The notes: generated from the sequence alone by a model not told the origin. A stretch of 57,025 bases of DNA from Acidobacteriota bacterium (GCA_018268835.1 JAFDVU010000019.1:1-57025), one strand, 5' to 3'. Counted from the stretch's first letter, positions 32,499 to 43,742 are shown. Numbers and translations: made by a program.

Positions 32499-33116
32499 AT
32501 GCGGCTTAACCGTTTCGTTCCGATCCTGATCTTGACCGGCATGGCCACCGCAAACGCCGTAGCCTCGATAGTCCATTTCGATTTCTATGTGGACGACCAT
32601 GCGACCGTGAGCATCGACGGCATCAGCCGGGGCTCCTATGATGCCGTCCCGGCAGGCAATATAGTTTTCGACGCGGACCTCACGCAGGGATGGCACGACT
32701 TCTCAATGGATTATGCCAATCGCTACGGGACCAACTTCCTGGCCTTACGCCAGCAGTACGCCGGCGACCCTGGTATCTCCGTGATTCCCCTGAACGACTT
32801 CCGCTCGTTGAACCAGAGCGGCCAATACATCAACGGGCTGCACGCTGACTACTACAACGCGCTGGGTGGAAGCTATCTCTTTTCGGTTTACGGGGAGGGA
32901 CCGATTGACAACGGCGCTCTGTCCTTCACAACTGAGATATACGAAGGTAACATCGGCCTCTGGGCGGGCACCTTCGGCCCCTCATCCACGTTTGAGGAGC
33001 GCCTGACCGGGCAAATGTACATCTCCGGCGCCCCAGAGCCGTCGGCCGGGGTGCTCGCGATCGGCGGCATCGGACTGCTCCTCCTCACGCGGCGACGTCG
33101 CACGGTGCCTCGATAG
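32499..33116 (+). CDS. PEP-CTERM sorted exported protein
   Basis: The 205-residue protein has a signal peptide (MRLNRFVPILILTGMATANAVA) and a beta-rich body resembling a galactose-binding or choice-of-anchor fold (IVHFDFYVDDHATVSIDGIS). The C-terminus is a PEP-CTERM sorting signal: APEP, a hydrophobic helix (AGVLAIGGIGLLLL) and a basic end (TRRRRTVPR). The signal is cut by exosortase, linking such proteins to exopolysaccharide and the cell surface. No exosortase gene is in the window. An AAGGAG ribosome site precedes ATG 32499. The upstream phased repeats suggest control by the divergent ToxR-like regulator. Confidence 0.85.
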   Translation: MRLNRFVPILILTGMATANAVASIVHFDFYVDDHATVSIDGISRGSYDAVPAGNIVFDADLTQGWHDFSMDYANRYGTNFLALRQQYAGDPGISVIPLNDFRSLNQSGQYINGLHADYYNALGGSYLFSVYGEGPIDNGALSFTTEIYEGNIGLWAGTFGPSSTFEERLTGQMYISGAPEPSAGVLAIGGIGLLLLTRRRRTVPR

Positions 33117-33150
33117 CGCCCCCCTCCGCGCCGCCTCGCGCCCGCGGGTG

Positions 33151-33156
33151 TATAGT
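33151..33156 (+). promoter_or_regulatory. -10 hexamer directly before the second PSD1 gene
   Basis: TATAGT lies 7 nt before ATG 33164, so the transcript would start at or next to the start codon. No Shine-Dalgarno sequence is present. No clear -35 was found. Confidence 0.4.
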
Positions 33157-33163
33157 AGCCTCA

Positions 33164-36100
33164 ATGCTCACACGGGCGATGCTGTCAGCCCTGCTGCTGA
33201 CCACTCTGGGAGGCGCGGAGGTCCGTTTCAATCGCGATATCCGCCCCATCATGGCGGAGACCTGTTTCCGCTGTCACGGGCCGGACAAGAGTTCGCGCAT
33301 GGCCGGCATGCGCCTGGACATCCGCGACGAAGCACTCAAGCCGACCGCGCGCGGCACGGTCCCGATTGTCCCCGGCGATCCCGATAAAAGCGGCATTATC
33401 CAGCGCATCTTCGCGCCCGGCGCGCGCGTGATGCCGCCGCCCTACGCGCACAAGGAACTCACCGAAAAGCAGAAGGCGACCATCCGGCAGTGGGTCGCCG
33501 AGGGAGCGAAGTACGAGGGCCACTGGGCCTATCAGTCCGTACTGCGCCCCGCCGTGCCCGTGGGCGCCAACCCGATCGACTATTTCATCCGCGAGCGCCT
33601 GGCGCGCGAAGGCATGCCGCCCTCGCCCGAAGCCGACAGACGCACGCTGATCCGCCGCGTCTCGCTCGACCTCACCGGCATCCCGCCCACGTCCGAAGAG
33701 GTCGCCGCGTTCCTCAAGGACGCTTCGCCGAATGCCTACGAAAAAGTGGTGGACCGCCTGATGGCCTCGCCCCGCTACGCCGAGCAGCAGGCCATGCACT
33801 GGCTCGACGACGTGCGCTACGCCGATACCTGCGGCTTTCACGGCGACAACGCCTTCCCCGCGTGGCCCTACCGCGACTATGTGCTGCACGCCTTCCGCGA
33901 CAACAAGCCCTTCGACGAATTCACCCGCGAACAACTGGCCGGCGACCTCATCCCCAATGCCACCCGCGAACAGAAGGTCGCCTCCGCGTTCAATCGGCTG
34001 AACCGCACCTCGGCCGAAGGCGGACTGCAGCCGAAAGAATACCTCGCCAAGTACGGCGCCGACCGCGTGCGGACCGTCTCCGCCGTCTGGCTGGGCAGCA
34101 CGCTCGGCTGCGCCGAGTGCCACGATCACAAGTTCGATCCCTTCACCTCGCGCGACTTCTATTCGATGAAGGCATTCTTCGCCGATATCAAGGAAACCGG
34201 CCTGGTCCCCGACCGCGGCGCCAACGCGTGGGGCTCGCTGCTCCCGCTGCCTTCGCCGGAACAGGATGCCAAGCTCAAGGCACTTCAGCGGCAACTCGAA
34301 ACCGCGCGCGCGCAGCTGGCCGAAAAAATGAGTTCGCTCGAACCGGCGCGCGCCGCGTGGGAGAAGCAACTGCTTGCGCGCTACGAAGCCGGTGAACTCG
34401 CCTGGAAGAACCAGCGCCCGCTCACCGCGAAATCCGCCAACGGCGCGGTGCTCACCATCCACAATGACGATGAACTGAACTTCACCAGCTACGACGGCGG
34501 CGACCTCTCCGCCTTCCGCGCCAAGGCGGACGGCCTCGTGATCGCAAGCGGGCCCAACCCGGACAACGAGACCTACACCGTGACCTTCCGCCCGGGCGAG
34601 GGCACGTGGCGCGAGCTCGGCATCGAACTCGTGCAGGACGAGAGTCTGCCCGGCATCCGCCTCGCGCGCGGTGCGGACCGCGCCGTCATCAGCGAACTCG
34701 AACTCGACTCCGGCGGCAGACCGGTCCCCTTCCGCTCCGGCATGGCCAATGTCAGCAACCAGGCTCCCGAGCATCTTCCTGTCGCGGCGTTCGACGGCGA
34801 CCCCAAAACCGGCTGGGCCGTGAACACGTACAACGAGGTGCCGCGCGTGATGCTCGCGCTGCGCATGAAGGAGCCGCTGCGGACGCAGGCGGGCGACGTA
34901 CTCACCGTGCGTATCCGGCAGGATTCGGACTATCGCCGCGCGACCATCGGGCGATTCCGAATTGCGCTCTCATCCGGCGAATACGCCTGGCCCAATCCGG
35001 AGAAGGGCAAGGAAATTCCGGACGCGGTGCGGAAGGCGCTGAACGTCCCCGAGGATCAGCGCACCGAAGCGCAGAAGAAAGCCGTGGAAGCGCACTACCA
35101 GTGGGCCAATGACGATGCCTGGGCCGAGGTCGATCGGGTCGCGCGCCTGGAACTGGCTGAAGCCCTGCTCGAGCAGCAGATCCCCAGGGTCGTGGTCAGC
35201 GAATCCGTGGAACCCCGCGAAACCCGCATCCTGCCGCGCGGCAACTTCCTCGACGACACCGGCGACGTGGTCGCGCCCGCCATCCCCGCGTTCCTCGGCA
35301 AACTCGATACGCCCGGACGCGCCACCCGCCTCGACCTCGCCAACTGGCTGATCTCGCCCGCGAACCCGCTCACCGCCCGCGTCTACGCCAACCGTCTGTG
35401 GCGGCAGTTCTTCGGCACCGGCATTTCCAAGGTGCTGGACGATGTCGGTTCGCAGGGCGAATGGCCCACCCACCCCGAACTGCTGGACTGGATGGCAGCC
35501 GAATTCATGCACCCCGAATACCAGCCCGCCGGCACGCACCCCTGGGACATGAAGCACCTGGTGCGCACCATCGTGACCAGCGCCACCTACCGCCAGGCGT
35601 CGCTGCCTCTCCCCAGCGACGAGAAGGATCCGGAGAACCGCTTGCTAGCGCGCCAGAACCGCTACCGCGTGGATGCGGAAGTGGTGCGCGACATCGCGCT
35701 CTCCGTCTCCGGACTGATCGTAGAGAAGTTCGGAGGGCCGAGCGCGAAACCCTATCAGCCAGACGGCTACCTCGCCACGCTGAATTTCCCCAAGCGCGAA
35801 TATTCCGCGAGCCACGGCGAGGATCTCTACCGCCGTGGCGTCTATACCTTCTGGCAGCGCAGTTTCCTGCACCCCAGCCTGCTCACCTTCGATGCGCCCA
35901 CGCGCGAAGAGTGCACCGTGAACCGCGTGAACTCGAACACACCGCTGCAGGCGCTGGTGTTGTTGAACGACCCTATCTACGTGGAGGCGGCTCGCGTCTT
36001 CGCGGCGCGCATTCTCCAGCACGGAGGCAGCATCGACTGGGCCTTCGAGCGCGCCGTGAGCCGTCCGCCCACGCCCGAAGAGCGCCGGATCCTCACGGGC

Positions 36101-36248
36101 CTGCGGGATCGCACTCTGACGCGGTTCCAGCGCGATCCCTCGGCGGCGCAACAACTGATCGGCGAAGGCGAAGCTCCGGTGTCGCACGCATTCCCGCCGG
36201 AAGAGCTCGCGTCCATGACGACGGTGGCGCGGGCAATCCTGAACATGC

Positions 36249-36271
<23 letters not shown>
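33164..36271 (+). CDS. PSD1 protein: planctomycete cytochrome c, DUF1549 and DUF1553 (second copy)
   Basis: The 1035-residue protein has a short signal peptide (MLTRAMLSALLLTTLGGAE). The haem-c motif CFRCH lies near residue 35 in IRPIMAETCFRCHGPDKSS, and MPPPYAHKELTEKQK closes the cytochrome segment. DUF1549 (VSLDLTGIPPTSEEVAAF, MHWLDDVRYADTCGFHGDN) follows. A central beta-rich insert (~residues 410-640) with coiled-coil stretches (KLKALQRQLETARAQL) precedes DUF1553 (RVYANRLWRQFFGTGISKVLDDVGSQGEWPTHP). It is ~190 residues longer than the minus-strand paralogue at 25042-27579, mainly from this insert. It overlaps the following DUF1501 gene by 23 nt. Confidence 0.9.
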
Positions 36272-37661
<1,390 letters not shown>

Positions 37662-37663
37662 CG

Positions 37664-38458
37664 TCAGCGCAAAAACATCAGCGGCGTGAGCAGCGCCGCA
37701 TCCACCAGCACGCGGCGCGTCTCCGGCGCGATGCGCCGTCCCGCGTAGACCAGCGCCGCAATAGCCGCTGCCGCGAGGCCGATCGCCAGATACCACGGGT
37801 CGCGCGCACGCGCCAGCGCCGCCGCGGCGAACACGGGCAGCCACCAGCGGAGCGTCCGCACCAGCGCGCGCGTGGCCGGATGCGCCGGTTCGGCGCCGTG
37901 CCGCAACTCCTCCCACTCCCACTTCTCGATGGCCGCGAGATTGCCCAGGCAGAGCACGAAGAACGCCGCCGCCGGCGCCAGCAGCGTCAGCGGCGACGCG
38001 GCATCGTTGGTCCATGCCGCCAGAAACGTTCCCGTGGTGAACACGAACGCAACCACCCATTCCTTGGCCACCTGCCGTGACCCGCCGCCCAGGTGCACCG
38101 CCGCCAGATACACCGCCACCGCCGCCAGCGGCACCAGGCCGTTGCGCAGTACCGCGGGGCGCAGCCACAGCGCGGCGATCGCGCCCGTCGCGGCCAGCAG
38201 CACACCCAGTAGCGCGACCGCGAAACGGCGATGCCGCCGGTAGAAGCGGTGCCGCGCCGGCTCGAACGCGGTGGGCGGGCGCCGCGCGTCCAGCACCCGG
38301 TCGGCGATGTAGATGGCCCACACCGTGAGGAACAGCGCGATGCGCGCCGGCGGATGCAGCGGCACCTGGTATCGCCACGCCAGCAGGTCCTGCCACAGGA
38401 CGGCGATCAGGGGAGCGTCCAGGCTTAGCAGGTTGGGCCAGAGCCACAGTGGCGGCAT
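37664..38458 (-). CDS. Polytopic membrane protein, possibly UbiA-like
   Basis: The 264-residue protein starts MPPLWLWPNLLSLDAPLIAV and is largely transmembrane, with about seven to nine hydrophobic segments (for example LVPLAAVAVYLAAVHLG and LLAPAAAFFVLCLGNLAA). Near residue 55 YIADRVLDARRP places two Asp four residues apart, as in the first Asp-rich motif of UbiA prenyltransferases. WAIYIADRVLDA recalls small UbiA-like proteins of Verrucomicrobia and Acidobacteria, from memory. A second Asp motif is not clear. The start overlaps the upstream isomerase stop by one base (TGATG), so the pair is translationally coupled. Substrate and function are unknown. Confidence 0.55.
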   Translation of the reverse strand: MPPLWLWPNLLSLDAPLIAVLWQDLLAWRYQVPLHPPARIALFLTVWAIYIADRVLDARRPPTAFEPARHRFYRRHRRFAVALLGVLLAATGAIAALWLRPAVLRNGLVPLAAVAVYLAAVHLGGGSRQVAKEWVVAFVFTTGTFLAAWTNDAASPLTLLAPAAAFFVLCLGNLAAIEKWEWEELRHGAEPAHPATRALVRTLRWWLPVFAAAALARARDPWYLAIGLAAAAIAALVYAGRRIAPETRRVLVDAALLTPLMFLR

Positions 38459-39384
38459 CAATGGACCAGAGCGAAGGCCTTGTCCAGCGCCGCCTTCGCC
38501 GCCGCGAGGGCCTGCTCCGGTGGCATGCGCCGCACCGCTTCGTTGAACGGTTCCACGCGCGCCGGACCCGTGTAGCCGATTTCCTTCAACCCGCCCAGGA
38601 ACGCGGCCACGTCGATCACGCCCGTCGATGCCGGAAGTTCGCGCCGGCTGTCCACCTGCTGGTCCACCGGAATGCCCGCGGGCGCATCGTTGAGGTCCAC
38701 GCTCACCACCTGCTCCGCGCTCAGTCCGAGGATGTCCTTCTTGGTATCGCCCGCGGTGTACCAATGCCAGCTATCCAGCACGTACCCGACGTTGGTGCGC
38801 CCGATTTCGCCGAGCAGGTCCTTCATCTCCGCCATGGTGTGGACGAAGGGAAAGCGTTGCGCTGCCCACAGCGTCTTGGGCGCGACGTACTCCAGGCCGA
38901 AGCGCAGTCCGTGGTCCTCCATCACGGAGGCGGCTTCGCGCAGGCGTCGCGAGTGCAGCCGCATGTTTTCGAGGTACGTGAGATCCTTGCTGGCCGGGCT
39001 GATCCACGTCGTCATGCGCGTCACGCCCGCGCGCTCCAGCCCCGCGCAGTAGGCGGAGAAGGTCTGCATGCCGGTGGCGAAGGTGGCGTCGTCCTTGCGG
39101 AAGTCCACGGGAAATCCCGCGATCGCCCATTCCACCTTCTTCTCGCGCATCGAATCCAGCAGGCGCGTGAGATCGCCGGGCATCAGGCTGCCCAGGTAGC
39201 GGCCGTCGGCATCCACCGAATCGAAGCCGAAGCGCGCGGCGTAATCGATCGCCTCGGTCTGCGTCGCCTTCACGCCGAGCGCACCGCAACTCAGGTGAAG
39301 CGACATGCCCTGCGCGCGGGCCAGCAGGGACGAGGCGGCGCCGGCAACTCCGGCGGCCAGGAAAATCCGGCGCGTGTACACCAT
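38458..39384 (-). CDS. Sugar phosphate isomerase/epimerase-type TIM-barrel protein, exported
   Basis: The 308-residue protein has a Tat-like signal (YTRRIFLAAGVAGAASSLLARAQG). The TIM barrel follows with AP-endonuclease-2 family features: EAIDYAARFGFDSVDAD, RFGLEYVAPKTLW, VGYVLDSWHWYTAGDTKKD, VVSVDLNDAP and TGPARVEPFNE. Glu, Asp, His and Glu at these strand ends would bind a divalent metal. It probably isomerises or epimerises a sugar or inositol derivative in the periplasm; the substrate is unknown. The downstream membrane gene is translationally coupled. TAGACT lies 6 nt before the ATG, and the ~26-nt start region is nearly identical to that of the GH32 gene. Confidence 0.82.
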   Translation of the reverse strand: MVYTRRIFLAAGVAGAASSLLARAQGMSLHLSCGALGVKATQTEAIDYAARFGFDSVDADGRYLGSLMPGDLTRLLDSMREKKVEWAIAGFPVDFRKDDATFATGMQTFSAYCAGLERAGVTRMTTWISPASKDLTYLENMRLHSRRLREAASVMEDHGLRFGLEYVAPKTLWAAQRFPFVHTMAEMKDLLGEIGRTNVGYVLDSWHWYTAGDTKKDILGLSAEQVVSVDLNDAPAGIPVDQQVDSRRELPASTGVIDVAAFLGGLKEIGYTGPARVEPFNEAVRRMPPEQALAAAKAALDKAFALVH

Positions 39385-39390
39385 GACCGC

Positions 39391-39396
39391 AGTCTA
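39391..39396 (-). promoter_or_regulatory. -10 hexamer directly before the isomerase gene
   Basis: TAGACT on the minus strand lies 6 nt before ATG 39384, which implies a leaderless or near-leaderless transcript. No ribosome site is visible. Confidence 0.4.
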
Positions 39397-39455
39397 CACC
39401 CGCGCGCCGCTCTTCCGCGCCGGGCCGCGGGCGCGCCTGAGAACCGCCGGCCATC

Positions 39456-41003
39456 TCATCGCGCTGCGTCCCGAGGCCATGTGGAGGCCAGTTCCCATCG
39501 CTCCACCCGCACCTCGCGCTGCTTTCCCCCTTCGGCGTAAAACTGCATGCCGTTCGCTCCGGCGGACGGATACACCAGAGTGGTCAGGGCCACGAGCCCG
39601 CCTTGCGCGAAGACTTCGAGCGTGGAGCGGTCGCCCAGAATCGTAAACTCGACCGGTCCCGCGCCCGCCGGCCATTTCACACTGGTGCGCGCCGGGAAGT
39701 TGGGGCTGAAGCTGGTGTCGCCTGAGTGTGTGCGGTCCACGAAGAACTCGCCGCGCTCGGCGGAGTAGCCCACCAGCGTGTAGTTGCCGCCACCAGAGAA
39801 GACCTTCCAGCCGATCTCCGCCGCGGCGCCAGGCTGCACCGAGGCGCGCAGTTCCCAACTCGCGCCGCGCGCCGCTTTGCCGAGCGCGCGGTTGAGCGCC
39901 GCCACGTCGCCGCCGCGCCAGGAAAAGTGCGCGCCGCGCAGCGCCTTCACATCGGCCGGCTCCTGCGCCAACCGCAACCCCGCGGCGGTCTGCCTGAGTT
40001 GCAGCCTGCGCGGAATCGTCATCTGCCCGCGCCACGGCGAAGTCGGAACGTTGCCCGCGTACTGCCAGTTGTTCATCCAGCCGAGCATCACGGGACGGTT
40101 TCCCGGCGGCGGCCCGTTGAAGGGCAGGGCACAGTAGCAGTCCTTTCCGTAGTCCGTCCACAGCGTGGTGGTGGGCGGATTATCGTTGGTGAACGCCGTT
40201 CCGTCGAAGCTGCCCACGAAGTATTGTTCGGCGGACCCGCCCTGCGGCGCGCCGGGGTTCAGCCCCACTTTGAGCACCCACCGTGTGCCGCCGCCTTCCA
40301 CCGGCACCTCGGCGAGCGTGGGACACTCCCACTGCCCGCCGGTCGCGCCCGCCGGACCGAACTCTCCCACGCGGTCCCACTTCTTCAGGTCCGTCGAGCC
40401 GTAGAACAGCACATTGTGTTCGTTGGGCAGCGCCACCACCATCACCCAGCGCTTCGCCGTGTCGCTCCAGAACGCGTGCGGGTCCCGAAAATTGGTCATG
40501 TGCAGGTCGAGCACCGGGTTGCCCGCGTACTTGGTCCACGTGCGGCCTCGATCGTTGCTGTAGGCGATGTTCTGCGTCTCCAGCGCGGGCCGCCCGCCCG
40601 CCGCCGGTGTGTGCCCGGTGTAGACCGCCACCATGCACGGCTTGCCGCCGGCGCAGAAGCCGCTCGAGTTATGCTGGTCCACCACCGTGCTGCCCGTGAA
40701 GATCATGATGCCGTTCTCTTCGGCCAGCGCCACCGGCAGTTCCTGCCAGTGAAGCAGGTCGCGGCTCACGGCATGGCCCCAGCTCATGTGGCCCCAGCGG
40801 TCGCCGAGGGGGTTGTACTGGTAGAAGAGATGGTATTCGCCGTCGAAGTAGACCAGGCCGTTGGGATCGTTGGTCCAGTTCTGCCGCGGGGAAAAGTGAT
40901 ACTGCGGACGAAACGGCTGATCGTAAGCGGGCGGCTGCTGCGCGGCGCCAGGGAGCGCGAACAGCATCGCGAGGACGGCCGGGAAGCCACGCGTGTAGAC
41001 CAT
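39456..41003 (-). CDS. Glycoside hydrolase family 32 (levanase/invertase-like), secreted
   Basis: The 515-residue protein has a signal peptide (FPAVLAMLFALPGAAQ). GH32 signatures follow: WTNDPNG with the nucleophile Asp46, MTNFRDPHAFW carrying the transition-state Asp, and GGQWECPTL with the acid/base Glu. A five-bladed propeller is followed by a C-terminal beta-sandwich (VEFTILGDRSTLEVFAQGG). It hydrolyses fructose-containing polymers or sucrose outside the cytoplasm. It is the only clear polysaccharide hydrolase of this central cluster. TAGACT lies 6 nt before the ATG. A small unknown gene is divergent from it. Confidence 0.93.
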   Translation of the reverse strand: MVYTRGFPAVLAMLFALPGAAQQPPAYDQPFRPQYHFSPRQNWTNDPNGLVYFDGEYHLFYQYNPLGDRWGHMSWGHAVSRDLLHWQELPVALAEENGIMIFTGSTVVDQHNSSGFCAGGKPCMVAVYTGHTPAAGGRPALETQNIAYSNDRGRTWTKYAGNPVLDLHMTNFRDPHAFWSDTAKRWVMVVALPNEHNVLFYGSTDLKKWDRVGEFGPAGATGGQWECPTLAEVPVEGGGTRWVLKVGLNPGAPQGGSAEQYFVGSFDGTAFTNDNPPTTTLWTDYGKDCYCALPFNGPPPGNRPVMLGWMNNWQYAGNVPTSPWRGQMTIPRRLQLRQTAAGLRLAQEPADVKALRGAHFSWRGGDVAALNRALGKAARGASWELRASVQPGAAAEIGWKVFSGGGNYTLVGYSAERGEFFVDRTHSGDTSFSPNFPARTSVKWPAGAGPVEFTILGDRSTLEVFAQGGLVALTTLVYPSAGANGMQFYAEGGKQREVRVERWELASTWPRDAAR

Positions 41004-41009
41004 GAGAGC

Positions 41010-41015
41010 AGTCTA
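41010..41015 (-). promoter_or_regulatory. -10 hexamer directly before the GH32 gene
   Basis: TAGACT on the minus strand lies 6 nt before ATG 41003, in the same context as at 39391-39396. The transcript would begin at or next to the start codon. Confidence 0.4.
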
Positions 41016-41035
41016 ACTCCGGCACGGATTCGGAG

Positions 41036-41065
41036 TTGCGGCACCCGGTGGGCAGTTGATATTTT
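41036..41065 (+). promoter_or_regulatory. Promoter of the small gene at 41073
   Basis: TTGCGG (41036-41041) and TATTTT (41060-41065) are 18 bp apart. TATTTT ends 7 nt before ATG 41073. No Shine-Dalgarno sequence intervenes. Confidence 0.4.
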
Positions 41066-41072
41066 CTTCCCC

Positions 41073-41366
41073 ATGCCAGATTACAAACAGAGCGACATCG
41101 ATCCGGTCAACCAGAGAAACCTGAAAGCCCTCGACAACGGCGGCACCACGACGTACTGGCAGAAGGCCAAGGTAGTCGCCATCGGCGCCGGTCACAAACC
41201 CAACCTGATGGCCGACTTGCAGGACGGCGGCGCCACCGGCAAGATCACCATCACCAAAGGCAAACTCGCCGACCCCGGTTCCCTCGTAGTCACCGGCTGC
41301 CGGAATCGCCGGGAGTTCGAGGACAGCATCAAACGCATCAGCAAGAAGAAGGTGGAATTCAAGTAG
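41073..41366 (+). CDS. Small hypothetical protein (97 residues)
   Basis: The protein starts MPDYKQSDIDPVNQRNLKAL and continues with a beta-rich middle (WQKAKVVAIGAGHKPNLMADL, GKITITKGKLADPGSLVV). It ends in a basic helix (RREFEDSIKRISKKKVEFK). There is no signal peptide or membrane segment, so it is probably cytoplasmic. I do not recognise the family. Codon pattern and length suggest a real gene. A -10-like hexamer lies 7 nt before the start. It is divergent from the GH32 gene and upstream of the oxidoreductase by 50 nt. Confidence 0.65.
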   Translation: MPDYKQSDIDPVNQRNLKALDNGGTTTYWQKAKVVAIGAGHKPNLMADLQDGGATGKITITKGKLADPGSLVVTGCRNRREFEDSIKRISKKKVEFK

Positions 41367-41416
41367 CCCACCACGCGGCGCGGCGCGAAATGGGGTAATG
41401 TATCTCCACGAGGTAC

Positions 41417-42814
41417 ATGCCCATGAGTGAGACGAAAGACGCCACGTCGCGCCGCGGTTTTCTGAAAGACGGCGGCCGCATCGCCGGAGTTTCCGCTCTG
41501 GCCGGGATGACTCTGCCGTACGTGCACGCAGCGGGTGGCGACACCATTCAGCTCGCACTGATCGGATGCGGCGGGCGCGGCACCGGCGCCGCGGAGAACG
41601 CGCTCGGCATCAACAACGGCCCGATCAAGCTGGTCGCCATGGCCGACGTGTTCCCCCAGAAACTGAGCGACAGCCACGGCCGCCTGCGCGGACGTTTCGC
41701 CGATCGCATGGACGTGCCGCAGGAGCGGCAGTTCATCGGCTTCGACGCCTACCGCCACGCGATGGACGCCCTCAAGCCGGGCGACGTCGCCATCCTGGCC
41801 ACGCCCCCCGCGTTCCGCTGGGTGCACTTCCGTAACGCCATCGATAAGGGCCTCAACGTCTTCATGGAAAAGCCGGTCACCGTGGATGGCCCCACCACGC
41901 GGCGCATGATCGGCCTCGGCGAAGAAGCCGGGCGTAAGAACCTCAAGGTCGGAGTCGGACTGATGGTGCGCCACTGCCGCGCGCGCCAGGAACTGCTCAA
42001 CCGCGTGCGCGACGGGCAGATCGGCGACATCGTCGCCATGCGCGGCTACCGCATGGGAGGAGTCGGCGGCACCTCGCCCGTCAAACCCGAGGGCATCACC
42101 GAACTGATGCACCAGATCCGCACCTTCCACGCCTACCTGTGGCTCAGCGGCGGCGTGTTCAGCGATTACTACATCCACCAGATCGATGAGCTTTCCTGGA
42201 TGAAGGGCGCGTGGCCGGTGGAGGCCATGGCCATCGGCGGGCGCCACTACCGGGGCAATTCGGTGGACCAGAACTTCGACGTCTACGCCGTGCAGTACAC
42301 CTACCCTGACGGCACCCGCCTCTTCTTCGACGGACGCAATATGACCGGCGTGCACAACGAGTTCGCCAGCTACCTGCACGGCTCGAAGGGCTCGGCCGTG
42401 GTCTCCACCAACGCGCACACACCGGGACGCACCCGCATCTACAGCGGGCAAAGCATTCCCCGGTGGCAGAGCGGGCAGAAGGAACCGGCGCCGGAGAACC
42501 TGGTCTGGGCCTTCCCGCAACCCGAACGGTCCCCTTACGACTGGGAGTGGGACGACCTGATCGCCGCCATCCGCAAGGATCAGCCGTACAACGAAGTGAA
42601 GCGCGGCGCCGAAGCCAGCTTGGTCGCGACCATGGGCCGCTTCTCCGCGCACACCGGCCAACTCGTCACCTTCGACCAGATGATGAACCACGACCACGAG
42701 TTTGCCCCAGATGCGGATAAGTTGACCTTGGACGGTCCCTCGCCGCTGCGCGCCGGCCCGGACGGTAAGTATCCGATCCCCGAACCGGGAATCAAGAAGA
42801 CGCGTGAGTACTGA
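41417..42814 (+). CDS. Gfo/Idh/MocA-family oxidoreductase, Tat-exported
   Basis: The 465-residue protein has a twin-arginine signal (ATSRRGFLKDGGRIAGVSALAGM). The Rossmann fold follows (IQLALIGCGGRGTGAAENAL), then the family EKP motif (NVFMEKPVTVDGPTTRRM) with the catalytic-region lysine. Later segments (VFSDYYIHQIDELSWMKG, FDVYAVQYTYPDGTRLFFDGRN) match the large periplasmic subgroup common in Planctomycetes and Acidobacteria. It is expected to use tightly bound NAD(P) on a sugar or sugar acid; no substrate can be assigned. A CGAGG ribosome site precedes ATG 41417. It sits near the isomerase and GH32 genes, suggesting carbohydrate turnover. Confidence 0.88.
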   Translation: MPMSETKDATSRRGFLKDGGRIAGVSALAGMTLPYVHAAGGDTIQLALIGCGGRGTGAAENALGINNGPIKLVAMADVFPQKLSDSHGRLRGRFADRMDVPQERQFIGFDAYRHAMDALKPGDVAILATPPAFRWVHFRNAIDKGLNVFMEKPVTVDGPTTRRMIGLGEEAGRKNLKVGVGLMVRHCRARQELLNRVRDGQIGDIVAMRGYRMGGVGGTSPVKPEGITELMHQIRTFHAYLWLSGGVFSDYYIHQIDELSWMKGAWPVEAMAIGGRHYRGNSVDQNFDVYAVQYTYPDGTRLFFDGRNMTGVHNEFASYLHGSKGSAVVSTNAHTPGRTRIYSGQSIPRWQSGQKEPAPENLVWAFPQPERSPYDWEWDDLIAAIRKDQPYNEVKRGAEASLVATMGRFSAHTGQLVTFDQMMNHDHEFAPDADKLTLDGPSPLRAGPDGKYPIPEPGIKKTREY

Positions 42815-42883
42815 TTCGGGCCGGCTCCACCGCCCTCATAACTCTGCACTAAGTCTTTGAATTATTAGCGCCCGGCGGCTGAG

Positions 42884-43567
42884 CTATCGCCTGGCCGCTG
42901 CACGCCGCATCCGCCACAGCGCGGCTGCCAGACCCATGCCGGCCAGCATCAGGCTGGAAGGCTCCGGCACGCTGCCGTTGGACGCTCCCGCCGTGGAAAA
43001 CAGCGTGCGGTTGATGGCGAACGGGTCGTCGGCTCCATTCCACTGCACGTTGACCAGGAGGGAGAGAATATCGAGTTGATTGCTTTGCACTCCAAAAAAC
43101 ACCGCGCTGCCGTCGGCGAGGTTATTGCTCGTGCCCGTTGCGGAGACGGTGCCGAAATTCACGTTGCCGGCTCCGAACGCGGTTACGAAGATCGTGAACG
43201 GACCGTTGTCGAGCGACTGGAACTGCGTGCCGAACGCGCTAATCGGATTGGCGAAGGCGATCGTGACGGCGCCGCCGTTCACATCGTAGAGCAGGTTATC
43301 CCCGGTGGTAAAATTGCCGCCCCAGGAATTTCCTTGCTGAACTGACCAGAAGTCCAGCGTGCCGTTGGCCACGTTCAGGGCGGCGGAAAGGTTCGAAGCC
43401 GCGCTGAAGGGTCCGGGCACATCCGTCAGGTCCGGGCCGAGTTGGCCCCAATCGACATAATCCGTCGCACCGACGCTCGAAGCCGAATTCAACGGTGTGA
43501 GGGTACCTGAAACGGCAATCGGGACAAGTGCCGCGACGATTAGAAGGAGACGTGCAAATTGGAGCAT
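42884..43567 (-). CDS. PEP-CTERM sorted exported protein
   Basis: The 227-residue protein starts MLQFARLLLIVAALVPIAVSG, a signal peptide. A beta-rich body follows (AVTIAFANPISAFGTQFQSL, FTIFVTAFGAGNVNFGTV), like choice-of-anchor domains of surface proteins. The C-terminus has VPEPSSLMLAGMGLAAALW and a basic end (RMRRAAARR), a clear PEP-CTERM signal for exosortase. Met 43588 is an alternative start that adds seven residues. A near-consensus promoter lies upstream. Its ligand and function are unknown. Confidence 0.85.
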   Translation of the reverse strand: MLQFARLLLIVAALVPIAVSGTLTPLNSASSVGATDYVDWGQLGPDLTDVPGPFSAASNLSAALNVANGTLDFWSVQQGNSWGGNFTTGDNLLYDVNGGAVTIAFANPISAFGTQFQSLDNGPFTIFVTAFGAGNVNFGTVSATGTSNNLADGSAVFFGVQSNQLDILSLLVNVQWNGADDPFAINRTLFSTAGASNGSVPEPSSLMLAGMGLAAALWRMRRAAARR

Positions 43568-43620
43568 ATTCGGGAGCCCCCGGGCCATAAGGCGAACGAT
43601 CAGGCCCGACCGGTAGGGCA

Positions 43621-43649
43621 AGTATAACCAGCGACAACCAAGCCGTCAA
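43621..43649 (-). promoter_or_regulatory. Near-consensus promoter of the PEP-CTERM gene
   Basis: On the minus strand TTGACG (43649-43644) and TATACT (43626-43621) are exactly 17 bp apart. The predicted start near 43614 leaves a leader of roughly 25-47 nt, depending on the start codon used. Confidence 0.75.
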
Positions 43650-43742
43650 CCCGCATCGTACCTACATTTTGTTATCACCCGCCCTGGTACTACCGGTTCG
43701 TTTGTAATGGAGCGAAGATCAGCGTGTATGCCAAGTATAGGT

